DNA of 10,831 nucleotides from Clostridia bacterium (GTDB lineage: Bacteria > Bacillota > Clostridia > Christensenellales > Aristaeellaceae): the NCBI GenBank assembly GCA_017551645.1, contig JAFZLE010000290.1:1-10831 (forward strand). Reading direction: 5' to 3'. The notes under the pieces are model-generated. The model did not search any database. It saw only the letters and a list, made by a program, of their open reading frames with translations, and had not been told where the DNA came from. This document shows, piece after piece, positions 5,848-10,831 of the stretch (the first letter of the stretch is position 1; every line of letters begins with the position of its first letter). The position numbers and the translations under genes were made by a program.

Positions 5848-6525
5848 TTACGCGCGGTTGGACCCGTGCAGGTTTCGCAGATGCAGGTACACGGTGTTGG
5901 GGCTGAGCTTAAGCGCTTCGGCTACCGTCTCCACGCTGCCCTTTATATCGAACACGCCCCTTTCCCAGAGCCTGCGCACTATCTCCTTGTTGTGCAGGGA
6001 GCGGGGCAGCGCGGCGTCGCCCTTCACTTCCGGGATCACTTCGTTGAGCGTCAGGGCAAGCATCTCCTCAGCGCTCTCGGCAAAGCTCTCGCTTCTCAGT
6101 GAAGCCGGGTTCGCGAATTCCTGCGGGCGCATGGCGCTTATAAGCTCGCTCAGGGGCGTGTTCATGTAGAAGTTGATACAGATGAGGCCTATGATGCGCT
6201 GGCTGTCCCCCAGTATGGGGATGGTGGTGCTTTTCAGGGGTTCGCCCCTGCGGTTCTGGGTAAAGTACACTATGGCGTGGGGCGTGCCCGGCTGCTGTTT
6301 GAGCTCACTGAGCATGGCGAGCGCCAGGTCGGTGATGGGCGCCCCTTCCGTCCTGCCGGTGTGGAAGCCGTTTATTATCCTGATAACGGAATGCTCGTAG
6401 CTTTCCAGGTTGTGCAGCACTATCTCATAGCCGCTGCCCAGGTATTCCGCCAGGCCTTCGAGCGTGTCACGGTAAGAATAAAGTATGGCCTTTTCTTTTT
6501 CGGACAGCACCAGTGTTTCGCCCAT
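5848..6525 (-). CDS. YheO/DauR-like PAS-HTH transcriptional regulator
   Basis: A 225-residue protein of typical family length. Residues about 10-130 match the YheO-like PAS_6 domain (YLGSGYEIVLHNLES, PHAIVYFTQNRRGEPLKSTT, GDSQRIIGLICINFYMN), a likely small-molecule sensor. Residues about 178-220 match the C-terminal helix-turn-helix of the same family (HTH_22): NKEIVRRLWERGVFDIKGSV then ETVAEALKLSPNTVYLHLRNL. Known relatives include E. coli YheO and Pseudomonas aeruginosa DauR, a repressor of D-arginine catabolic genes. The ATG is preceded by AAAGGAGG with 5 nt spacing. It is the last gene of the ridA operon, 88 nt downstream of the NhaC gene, and is followed by a strong terminator, so it probably controls that operon by sensing the substrate or a product. 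The effector cannot be read from the sequence. Confidence 0.88.
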   Translation of the reverse strand: MGETLVLSEKEKAILYSYRDTLEGLAEYLGSGYEIVLHNLESYEHSVIRIINGFHTGRTEGAPITDLALAMLSELKQQPGTPHAIVYFTQNRRGEPLKSTTIPILGDSQRIIGLICINFYMNTPLSELISAMRPQEFANPASLRSESFAESAEEMLALTLNEVIPEVKGDAALPRSLHNKEIVRRLWERGVFDIKGSVETVAEALKLSPNTVYLHLRNLHGSNRA

Positions 6526-6559
6526 AAGCCCCTCCTTTCGCCGCGTGGCCCTTACGATA

Positions 6560-6586
6560 CGCGCCGCCGTTTCGGGCGGCGGCGCG
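6560..6586 (-). other. GC-rich intercistronic stem-loop without a U-tract
   Basis: A perfect 10-bp, all-GC stem, CGCGCCGCCG (6560-6569) with CGGCGGCGCG (6577-6586) and a 7-nt loop, lies between the NhaC stop and the regulator ribosome binding site. No T-run follows on the bottom strand, so it is not a normal terminator. It could stabilise or process the mRNA 3' end of the antiporter gene and lower expression of the regulator relative to the upstream genes. Confidence 0.5.
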
Positions 6587-6613
6587 GCACGGATATATTA
6601 CGTGATAAACCGT

Positions 6614-8044
6614 TTATTCTTCTTTGGGTTCTTCCTTCAGCTCTTCGCCGTTCTTGCCCTCGTACCTGCGGCCCCAGCCGGTGATGATGGCTACCAGGAA
6701 CACCACGAACAGCGCAACGCCGTAGAAGGTGCCCAGCGCCACGGACACGGGAGACAGCCCGGACAGAGCCGCGCCGATGAATACGAACACGCTCATGAAG
6801 GGGATGATGGCGGGCAGGGAGTTGGCGATGCCGTCCAGCAGGTTGGCCCTGCGGTAGGGATGCAGCTGCTTCGCGTGGCCGATCTTGTTGAGCACGGGAC
6901 CGAAGGTGAGGATGGACGCGGAGGTCACGCCGCCGAAGATGAAGGTGGTGGCGGAGATACCGATCAGGCTGGCCATTTCGGCGCCTTTGGCGGTCTGGGC
7001 CATCTTGCTGCCCAGTATCTTCTCTACCAGGTAGTCCAGCATGCCGGCCTCGGTCAGCACGCCCATGATGCCGAATACGGCGATGACCAGGCCCACGGTG
7101 CCCAGCATGTTGGCTACGCCTTCCACCAGGAAGCCCACGGCCGCGTTGTTGGCGGGGTCATTGGCGAAGATCCTGGAGAAGGGGAACAGGCCCAGGGCCA
7201 GACCGGTGATTATACCGGTAACCAGGCCTACGAAGATTCCCAGGAAGATGTTGCGGGTCTTGGTGGCCACGAACAGCATGATCACGACGGGGATGAGCAT
7301 GAACAGGGTGTTGGCTTTGCTCTGGGCTTCGGCAAACGTTTCGGCGTCCGCCATGGTGCCGCCTATGCCGCCAAAAATGCCGAACAGTATCAGGCTGATG
7401 ATGCCGGCTACGGCGCTGTAGCGCAGGCGGGAACGCACCACGCCGCCCACGTCCGCGGGACGGCCGTCGTTAAACTGCTGGGTGGAAGAGGAAGCGATGG
7501 TGGTATCGGAGATGGGAGCCAGGTTATCGCCGAAAATGGCGCCGGACACGATGGCGCCCGCCAGCAGCGCGGGGCCCGCGCCCAGGGACAGACCGGCTTT
7601 GTAGAACACCGGGAACGCCACGAACATGGTGCCGATGGAAGAACCGGTGGCGGTGGAGATCACGCAGGTGGCGAAGAACACGAACGCCGTGAACCAGCCG
7701 CCGTGCATGCCTATGGAATTCGCCAGCCATACGAAGCCCTGTGACAGGTTGCTCTCCTTAATAAGGGCGGAGAACATGCCGATCACGAAGAAGATGACGA
7801 TGACGGACACGGAAGTAATGGAAGAAATGCCGGAAATGGCCGCGTTCCAGTACTTGGTGTAGCTCTTGCACAGCGCGCCGCCGATCAGCAGGGCGACGAA
7901 GCCGCCCGCGGCGAGGGCTTCCATATTGAAAGCCTTGAATACGACGAACAGGATAACGCAGAACGCGAAGAAGATCGCTACCGGGATGAGGGACATGAAC
8001 ATGCCGCCCCGGAACTCAAGACGTTCCTTTTTAGTCTCGGACAT
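6614..8044 (-). CDS. NhaC-family Na+/H+ antiporter-type transporter
   Basis: A 476-residue polytopic membrane protein with about 11-12 hydrophobic helices. The family core is clear: TATGSSIGTMFVAFPVF (about 131-147) and GAIVSGAIFGDNLAPISDTT (about 163-182), with the conserved Gly-Asp-Asn and Ser-Asp-Thr residues, repeated in weaker form as GISATTFIFGGVTSASILTF in the second half. The C-terminus is charged and cytoplasmic (EELKEEPKEE). NhaC relatives exchange Na+ for protons and some exchange organic acids (for example malate/lactate antiport by MleN). The start is the ATG at 8044, behind AAAGGAG with 8 nt spacing; the ATG at 8077 lacks such a site and would add 11 residues overlapping a stem-loop. 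Its place between an aminotransferase and a PAS regulator suggests amino acid or keto acid transport driven by Na+/H+ gradients, which is inference. Confidence 0.9.
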   Translation of the reverse strand: MSETKKERLEFRGGMFMSLIPVAIFFAFCVILFVVFKAFNMEALAAGGFVALLIGGALCKSYTKYWNAAISGISSITSVSVIVIFFVIGMFSALIKESNLSQGFVWLANSIGMHGGWFTAFVFFATCVISTATGSSIGTMFVAFPVFYKAGLSLGAGPALLAGAIVSGAIFGDNLAPISDTTIASSSTQQFNDGRPADVGGVVRSRLRYSAVAGIISLILFGIFGGIGGTMADAETFAEAQSKANTLFMLIPVVIMLFVATKTRNIFLGIFVGLVTGIITGLALGLFPFSRIFANDPANNAAVGFLVEGVANMLGTVGLVIAVFGIMGVLTEAGMLDYLVEKILGSKMAQTAKGAEMASLIGISATTFIFGGVTSASILTFGPVLNKIGHAKQLHPYRRANLLDGIANSLPAIIPFMSVFVFIGAALSGLSPVSVALGTFYGVALFVVFLVAIITGWGRRYEGKNGEELKEEPKEE

Positions 8045-8065
8045 GGATAAAACTCCTTTCAGATT

Positions 8066-8095
8066 GTCTATTGGCACTGCCTTTGGCAGTTAGAC
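8066..8095 (-). other. intercistronic bulged stem-loop just upstream of the NhaC gene
   Basis: In the 58-nt gap, ACTGCC (8076-8081) pairs with GGCAGT (8085-8090) around TTT. The stem can continue with GTCTA (8066-8070) against TAGAC (8091-8095), leaving TTGGC as a 5-nt bulge. There is no U-tract. On the mRNA it ends 6 nt before the antiporter Shine-Dalgarno, so it could tune translation or mark a processing site. Confidence 0.4.
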
Positions 8096-8102
8096 CACTT
8101 TT

Positions 8103-9329
8103 TCAGGCGATTATGCCCTTTTCTTTAGCCAGCCGGGTCAGCGCCGCCTTGATGCGCTCAAAGCGCAGGACGGCGTCCTCGTCTTTGGCGAAGCAGGCGG
8201 TCACTATGCGCAGATGGCCCGCGCCCTGCTCGCCGTAGGGAGTGCCCTGGTTGACCATTATGTTGGCGTGCTTCATTATGTACTCGCTCACTTCCTCGGC
8301 GGTGCCCAGAGCGGAGATGTCCAGCCAGGAAAGTATGCCGCTCTCGCTCATCTTCATCTTTACGCCGGGAATGGTGGACAGCACCTCGTAAGCCAGGCGG
8401 CGGCGCCTCTCCAGGCGCACGTAGTTGCTCTTAAGGTACTCTTCGTCCTTTACCGCCGCCACCGCGCCTATGGAGCCCAGGGTGGAAGCCGCGCCCAGCA
8501 CGTTCACCGCGCCGCCGTAGAGCACGTCCATTATGCGGTCGTTGGCGTAGATGTAGCCAATCCTGAAGCCGCTGAAGCCCAGGCCCTTGGAGATGGAGCA
8601 CACGGTGAGGGTGCGCTCCCACATGCCGGGCAGCGTGGCGGGATGCACGAACTCGATGCCGTCGTAGATATGGTCCTCAAACGCCTGGTCGGAGACCAGT
8701 ATCAGGTCGTGTTTGATCACGAACTCGCACAGTTTCTCTATGCTTTCCCTGCGGAACACCGTGGTAGTGGGGTTGTTGGGGTGGGTGATCAGCACCAGCT
8801 TGGTGCGGGGAGTCACGCGCTTTTCGAACTCCTCTATGCGGATCTGGTAGTTGTCCTCCTCGTAGAGAGGCACGGGCACTGTCACGCCGCCCAGCAGCTT
8901 GGGATTAAGGAAATTGCTAGGATAGCTGGGGTCGGGCACCATGACCTCGTCGCCCTCGCAGATGAAGGGCATCATGGAGTAGAGCAGGCCGGAATCCGAG
9001 CCGGGAGTGACGATCACGTTGCGGCTGGGGTCTATGTCCAGGCCGGTGTTTTTGTGTATCTTCTCCGCCAGCGCCTGCCTTAATTCCAGCATGCCTATGG
9101 GCATCACGTAGTGGGCGGGAATGCCGCTTTCCACTGCGTCCATAAGCGCTTTTTTGACAGAGTCGGGAATGGAGGGATCCGGGAAAAAGGGATCAGCCCA
9201 GGCCATGATGTCGCCGCCGTTCTTCTGGAAGTTGCCGGCGCCTTCGCCCACGTCCGCCTTGGTGACCGTAAGGAACAGGCCGCCCTGCAGGTCACGGAAC
9301 TTGGTGTTCATCTTGCTTTTGATGTCCAT
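8103..9329 (-). CDS. PLP-dependent class I/II aminotransferase (aspartate aminotransferase fold)
   Basis: A 408-residue fold-type I PLP enzyme of normal family length. Visible active-site residues: VTPGSDSGLLY (phosphate-side loop, about 108-117), Tyr136 in DPSYPSN, Asn185 in THPNNPTT, Asp214 in LVSDQAFED (pyridine-nitrogen partner), the internal aldimine Lys248 in CSISKGLGFSGFRIGY with phosphate-binding Arg256, and Arg374 in GHLRIVTACF, which binds the substrate alpha-carboxylate. It should convert an amino acid and a 2-oxo acid; the amino acid specificity is not evident, and beta-elimination cannot be excluded. The ATG at 9329 follows TAAGGAG with 7 nt spacing and the gene begins 36 nt after ridA. 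Pairing with ridA fits, since RidA removes imine/enamine by-products of PLP chemistry. Confidence 0.92.
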   Translation of the reverse strand: MDIKSKMNTKFRDLQGGLFLTVTKADVGEGAGNFQKNGGDIMAWADPFFPDPSIPDSVKKALMDAVESGIPAHYVMPIGMLELRQALAEKIHKNTGLDIDPSRNVIVTPGSDSGLLYSMMPFICEGDEVMVPDPSYPSNFLNPKLLGGVTVPVPLYEEDNYQIRIEEFEKRVTPRTKLVLITHPNNPTTTVFRRESIEKLCEFVIKHDLILVSDQAFEDHIYDGIEFVHPATLPGMWERTLTVCSISKGLGFSGFRIGYIYANDRIMDVLYGGAVNVLGAASTLGSIGAVAAVKDEEYLKSNYVRLERRRRLAYEVLSTIPGVKMKMSESGILSWLDISALGTAEEVSEYIMKHANIMVNQGTPYGEQGAGHLRIVTACFAKDEDAVLRFERIKAALTRLAKEKGIIA

Positions 9330-9365
9330 GATGCGTCTCCTTACCGTGTATTTGAAAGTGAGGAT

Positions 9366-9737
9366 TTACAGTTCGGCGATCAGCTCGACTTCGCACAGCA
9401 CGCCCTTGGGAAGCTTGGCCACCGCCACGCAGGAACGGGCGGGCAGGGACACGAAATACTTGGCGTAAACGGCGTTGAACGCGGCGAAGTCGTTCATGTC
9501 CTGCAGAAAGCAGGTGGTCTTTACGACTTTCGCGAAGGAACTGCCGGCCGCTTCAAGTACGGCGCACAGGTTTTTCATCACCTGCTCGGCCTGCTGCTCG
9601 ATGCCGCCTTCGACTACGGCGCCGGTGGCGGGGTCTACCGGTATCTGGCCGGAAGTGTACAGCATGCTGCCGGAAGTTATCGCCTGGGAATAGGGGCCGA
9701 TGGCCGCGGGGGCTTTGTCAGTATGGATCTTGTTCAT
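9366..9737 (-). CDS. ridA: RidA family imine/enamine deaminase
   Basis: A 123-residue protein, the usual RidA (YjgF/YER057c/UK114) length. It has the N-terminal APAAIGPYSQAI segment, GQIPVDPATG, and the C-terminal signature PARSCVAVAKLPKG followed by CEVELIAEL. Arg101, Cys103 and Glu116 correspond to the substrate-binding Arg105, Cys107 and Glu120 of E. coli RidA, so it is predicted to be an active member. RidA hydrolyses reactive 2-aminoacrylate-type imines released by PLP enzymes to 2-oxo acids and ammonia. The ATG at 9737 is preceded by AAAGGAAG. It is the first gene after a strong promoter and precedes the aminotransferase gene by 36 nt, which argues that it works on products of that enzyme. 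Confidence 0.95.
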   Translation of the reverse strand: MNKIHTDKAPAAIGPYSQAITSGSMLYTSGQIPVDPATGAVVEGGIEQQAEQVMKNLCAVLEAAGSSFAKVVKTTCFLQDMNDFAAFNAVYAKYFVSLPARSCVAVAKLPKGVLCEVELIAEL

Positions 9738-9763
9738 TTTCAGCTTCCTTTCGCTTTTATTCA

Positions 9764-9775
9764 GTGTATGTACAC
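9764..9775. promoter_or_regulatory. GTGTA-TG-TACAC inverted repeat at the ridA transcription start (candidate operator)
   Basis: Two perfect 5-bp arms (9764-9768 and 9771-9775) around a 2-nt centre lie directly downstream of the -10 hexamer and cover the predicted transcription start of the ridA operon. A repressor bound there would block initiation. The YheO/DauR-like regulator encoded last in the operon is the obvious candidate, but the link is inference and the arms are short. Confidence 0.4.
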
Positions 9776-9804
9776 ATTATATCACTAAAAATATTTGCAG
9801 TCAA
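9776..9804 (-). promoter_or_regulatory. near-consensus sigma-A promoter of the ridA operon
   Basis: On the bottom strand: -35 TTGACT (9804-9799), exactly 17-bp AT-rich spacer, -10 TATAAT (9781-9776). The flanking DNA from about 9775 to 9850 is markedly AT-rich compared with the rest of the window. The predicted start near 9769 gives a leader of about 30 nt before the ridA ATG. Confidence 0.9.
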
Positions 9805-9860
9805 TAGTAAAATTTATTTTAGTTTAGATCATTTTTCAAATAACCGTCGATCTCTCGCGC

Positions 9861-9896
9861 TTTTTTTCGCCGCAGCCAGTGCGGCGCACAAAAAAA
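9861..9896 (-). other. second stem-loop after the ABC operon, flanked by T7 and A7 runs
   Basis: CGCCGCA (9868-9874) pairs with TGCGGCG (9880-9886) around GCCAG. A T7 run (9861-9867) on one side and an A7 run (9890-9896) on the other can extend the pairing past a CAC bulge. The A7 run is the complement of the U-tract of the neighbouring terminator, so the two hairpins compete for it. It may be a back-up structure that protects the mRNA end or blocks read-through into ridA. Confidence 0.45.
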
Positions 9897-9920
9897 CTGC
9901 CGCGGTATTTTCCGCGACAG
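9890..9920 (-). terminator. rho-independent terminator of the amino acid ABC transporter operon
   Basis: On the bottom strand, CTGTCGCGG (9920-9912) pairs with CCGCGGCAG (9905-9897), nine pairs with one G-U, around a 6-nt loop. Seven T residues (9896-9890) follow. It begins about 20 nt after the ATPase stop codon and separates that operon from the ridA promoter. Confidence 0.92.
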
Positions 9921-9940
9921 CTTTATCAAATCCAGTTCGT

Positions 9941-10702
9941 TTACAGCACCTTGGACAAAAACAGCTTGGTGCGCTCGCTTTTCGGGTTCTGGAAGATCTC
10001 GTTTGGCGTGCCCTCTTCCACTATCTTGCCCTCGTCCATGAACAGCACGCGGCTGGCGACTTCCCGGGCGAAGCCCATCTCGTGGGTCACCACCGCCATG
10101 GTCATGCCGGTCCTGGCAAGGTCCCGCATGACTTCCAGCACCTCCCCCACCATCTCGGGGTCCAGGGCGCTGGTGGGCTCGTCGAACAGCATCACGTCCG
10201 GGTGCATCGCCAGCGCGCGCACTATGGCCACACGCTGCTTCTGTCCGCCGGAAAGCTGGTTGGGATAGGCGGACGCCCTTGATTTGAGCCCCACCCTGTC
10301 CAGCAGCTTAAGCGCTTCCTCCTCGGCTTCTTCCCTGCCCACGCCCTTCAGTTTCATCGGGGCGATAGTAAGGTTCCTGAGTATGCTCATGTGGGGAAAC
10401 AGGTTAAAGTGCTGGAACACCATGCCCATGCGCATGCGGTGCTGGTTGATGTTCACCTTGGGGGAGGTTATGTCCGTGCCCTCGAATATCACCTGGCCGC
10501 CCGTGGGCCTGTCCAGCAGGTTCAGGCAGCGCAGGAACGTGCTTTTGCCACTGCCGGAAGGGCCGATTATGACCACGGCTTCGCCCTTATATATGTCCGC
10601 GTCCACGCCCTTTAACGCGTGCACCTGGCCGTTTGCGAACTTCTTTTCCAGCCCTCTTACGCTTATGAGCGGTTCCTTTCCGGAAATGTTATCTGTGCTC
10701 AC
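9941..10702 (-). CDS. polar amino acid ABC transporter ATP-binding protein (GlnQ/HisP type)
   Basis: A 253-residue ATPase with all ABC motifs: Walker [10 protein letters not shown] (47-55), Q-loop Gln97 in [12 protein letters not shown], signature [11 protein letters not shown] (150-160), Walker [14 protein letters not shown] with Asp174 and Glu175, and switch His207 in VVTHEMGFA. The [13 protein letters not shown] and [11 protein letters not shown] segments are typical of the polar amino acid uptake (PAAT) subfamily that powers glutamine, histidine, arginine or cystine import. The start is a GTG at 10702, with AAAGGAG 11 nt upstream; no ATG is available near the conserved N-terminus. It overlaps the permease gene by 14 nt, indicating translational coupling and one complex: two permease subunits, two ATPases and a solute-binding protein, which is not in the window. 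The transported amino acid is not determined. Confidence 0.95.
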   Translation of the reverse strand: MSTDNISGKEPLISVRGLEKKFANGQVHALKGVDADIYKGEAVVIIGPSGSGKSTFLRCLNLLDRPTGGQVIFEGTDITSPKVNINQHRMRMGMVFQHFNLFPHMSILRNLTIAPMKLKGVGREEAEEEALKLLDRVGLKSRASAYPNQLSGGQKQRVAIVRALAMHPDVMLFDEPTSALDPEMVGEVLEVMRDLARTGMTMAVVTHEMGFAREVASRVLFMDEGKIVEEGTPNEIFQNPKSERTKLFLSKVL

Positions 10703-10831
10703 CGCTTCTTAATCTCCTTTCCAGCAAACCGACCAGCCGGGTAAAGAACATGACCACGGCCAGGTATATCAGCGCCACCGCGATAAGCGGCATGAAGGGC
10801 GAATAGGTGACGGAACGGATTATGTCCCCGC
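10689..10831 (-). CDS. amino acid ABC transporter permease, C-terminus (5' partial)
   Basis: The frame enters from the right edge and gives 46 residues ending at a TAA (10691-10689). A hydrophobic helix, [20 protein letters not shown], is followed by [16 protein letters not shown]. This end (last transmembrane helix, then a short basic tail containing LLERRL) is typical of HisM/GlnP-type permeases of polar amino acid importers. Most of the protein, including the EAA loop that contacts the ATPase, is outside the window. Its stop lies inside the start of the ATPase gene (14-nt overlap), which supports co-expression. Confidence 0.85.
   Translation of the reverse strand, partial: GDIIRSVTYSPFMPLIAVALIYLAVVMFFTRLVGLLERRLRSGEHR

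Noticed and set aside
5833..6102. Small + strand open frame opposite the regulator gene
   Set aside because: It is antisense to a well-supported PAS-HTH gene, begins right after the terminator, and has no ribosome binding site or recognisable motif.
6560..6586. Reading the GC-rich hairpin as a terminator between the antiporter and the regulator
   Set aside because: No T-run follows the stem on the bottom strand and no promoter was found for the regulator alone, so operon continuity is the simpler reading.
6485..7744. A 419-codon open frame on the + strand opposite the antiporter gene, and a 417-codon frame on the - strand at 4542-5795 opposite the phosphatase gene
   Set aside because: Both are antisense shadows of GC-rich genes. 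Their translations are low-complexity (rich in Gly, His, Ala, Val) and match no family, while the opposite strand encodes clear conserved proteins with ribosome binding sites.
1..10831. tRNA or rRNA genes, CRISPR repeats, insertion sequences, integrase or phage genes
   Set aside because: No cloverleaf-like segment, regular repeat-spacer array, transposase motif or flanking terminal repeats were seen; the window is explained by ordinary chromosomal genes.

Overview
This is a gene-dense, GC-rich bacterial window with a Firmicutes (Clostridia-type) character. Strong AAGGAGG-like ribosome binding sites precede most genes. Near-consensus sigma-A promoters and U-tract hairpin terminators are easy to find. 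The gene families (ZmaR-like GNAT, GNAT-NlpC/P60 fusion, NhaC antiporter, YheO/DauR-like PAS regulator, proteins with a PG_binding_1 domain) are typical of Clostridia. Frequent ATA and AGG codons despite the high GC suggest a GC-rich uncultured or gut/rumen clostridial lineage. That placement is inference; there is no rRNA here to confirm it.

Region 1 (1-3148, + strand): a tightly packed cluster. It holds the 3' part of a GNAT acetyltransferase fused to an NlpC/P60-like domain, a small glycine-zipper membrane protein, a metallo-beta-lactamase-fold hydrolase, a second GNAT of the ZmaR-like type, and a small alpha/beta hydrolase. It closes with a bidirectional terminator. The mix of two acyltransferases and two hydrolases suggests modification or detoxification of small molecules or of cell-wall material, but no substrate can be read from the sequence.

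Region 2 (3165-5832): two divergently transcribed cell-envelope genes that share a ~200 bp control region with recognisable promoters in both directions and a perfect 8-bp dyad between them. Leftward is a membrane-anchored protein with a NodB-like fold that has lost its catalytic motifs and carries a C-terminal peptidoglycan-binding domain. Rightward is a secreted protein that joins a domain resembling the C-terminal domain of SAM hydroxide adenosyltransferases to a CX5R tyrosine/dual-specificity phosphatase domain.

Region 3 (5848-9804, - strand): a four-gene operon, ridA - class I/II aminotransferase - NhaC-family antiporter - YheO/DauR-like regulator. It is read from a near-consensus promoter (TTGACT-17-TATAAT) and ends in a 16-bp bidirectional terminator. 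A GTGTA-TG-TACAC inverted repeat abuts the -10 and covers the predicted transcription start, a natural operator position for the regulator encoded last in the operon. The gene set suggests uptake or exchange of an amino or organic acid coupled to its PLP-dependent metabolism, with RidA clearing reactive imine intermediates.

Region 4 (9890-10831, - strand): the end of a polar amino acid ABC importer operon, with the C-terminus of a HisM/GlnP-type permease overlapping a GlnQ-type ATPase and followed by a strong terminator. Its position beside the ridA operon is consistent with a local amino acid theme, although the two are separate transcription units.

No tRNA, rRNA, CRISPR array, insertion sequence or integrase was seen.
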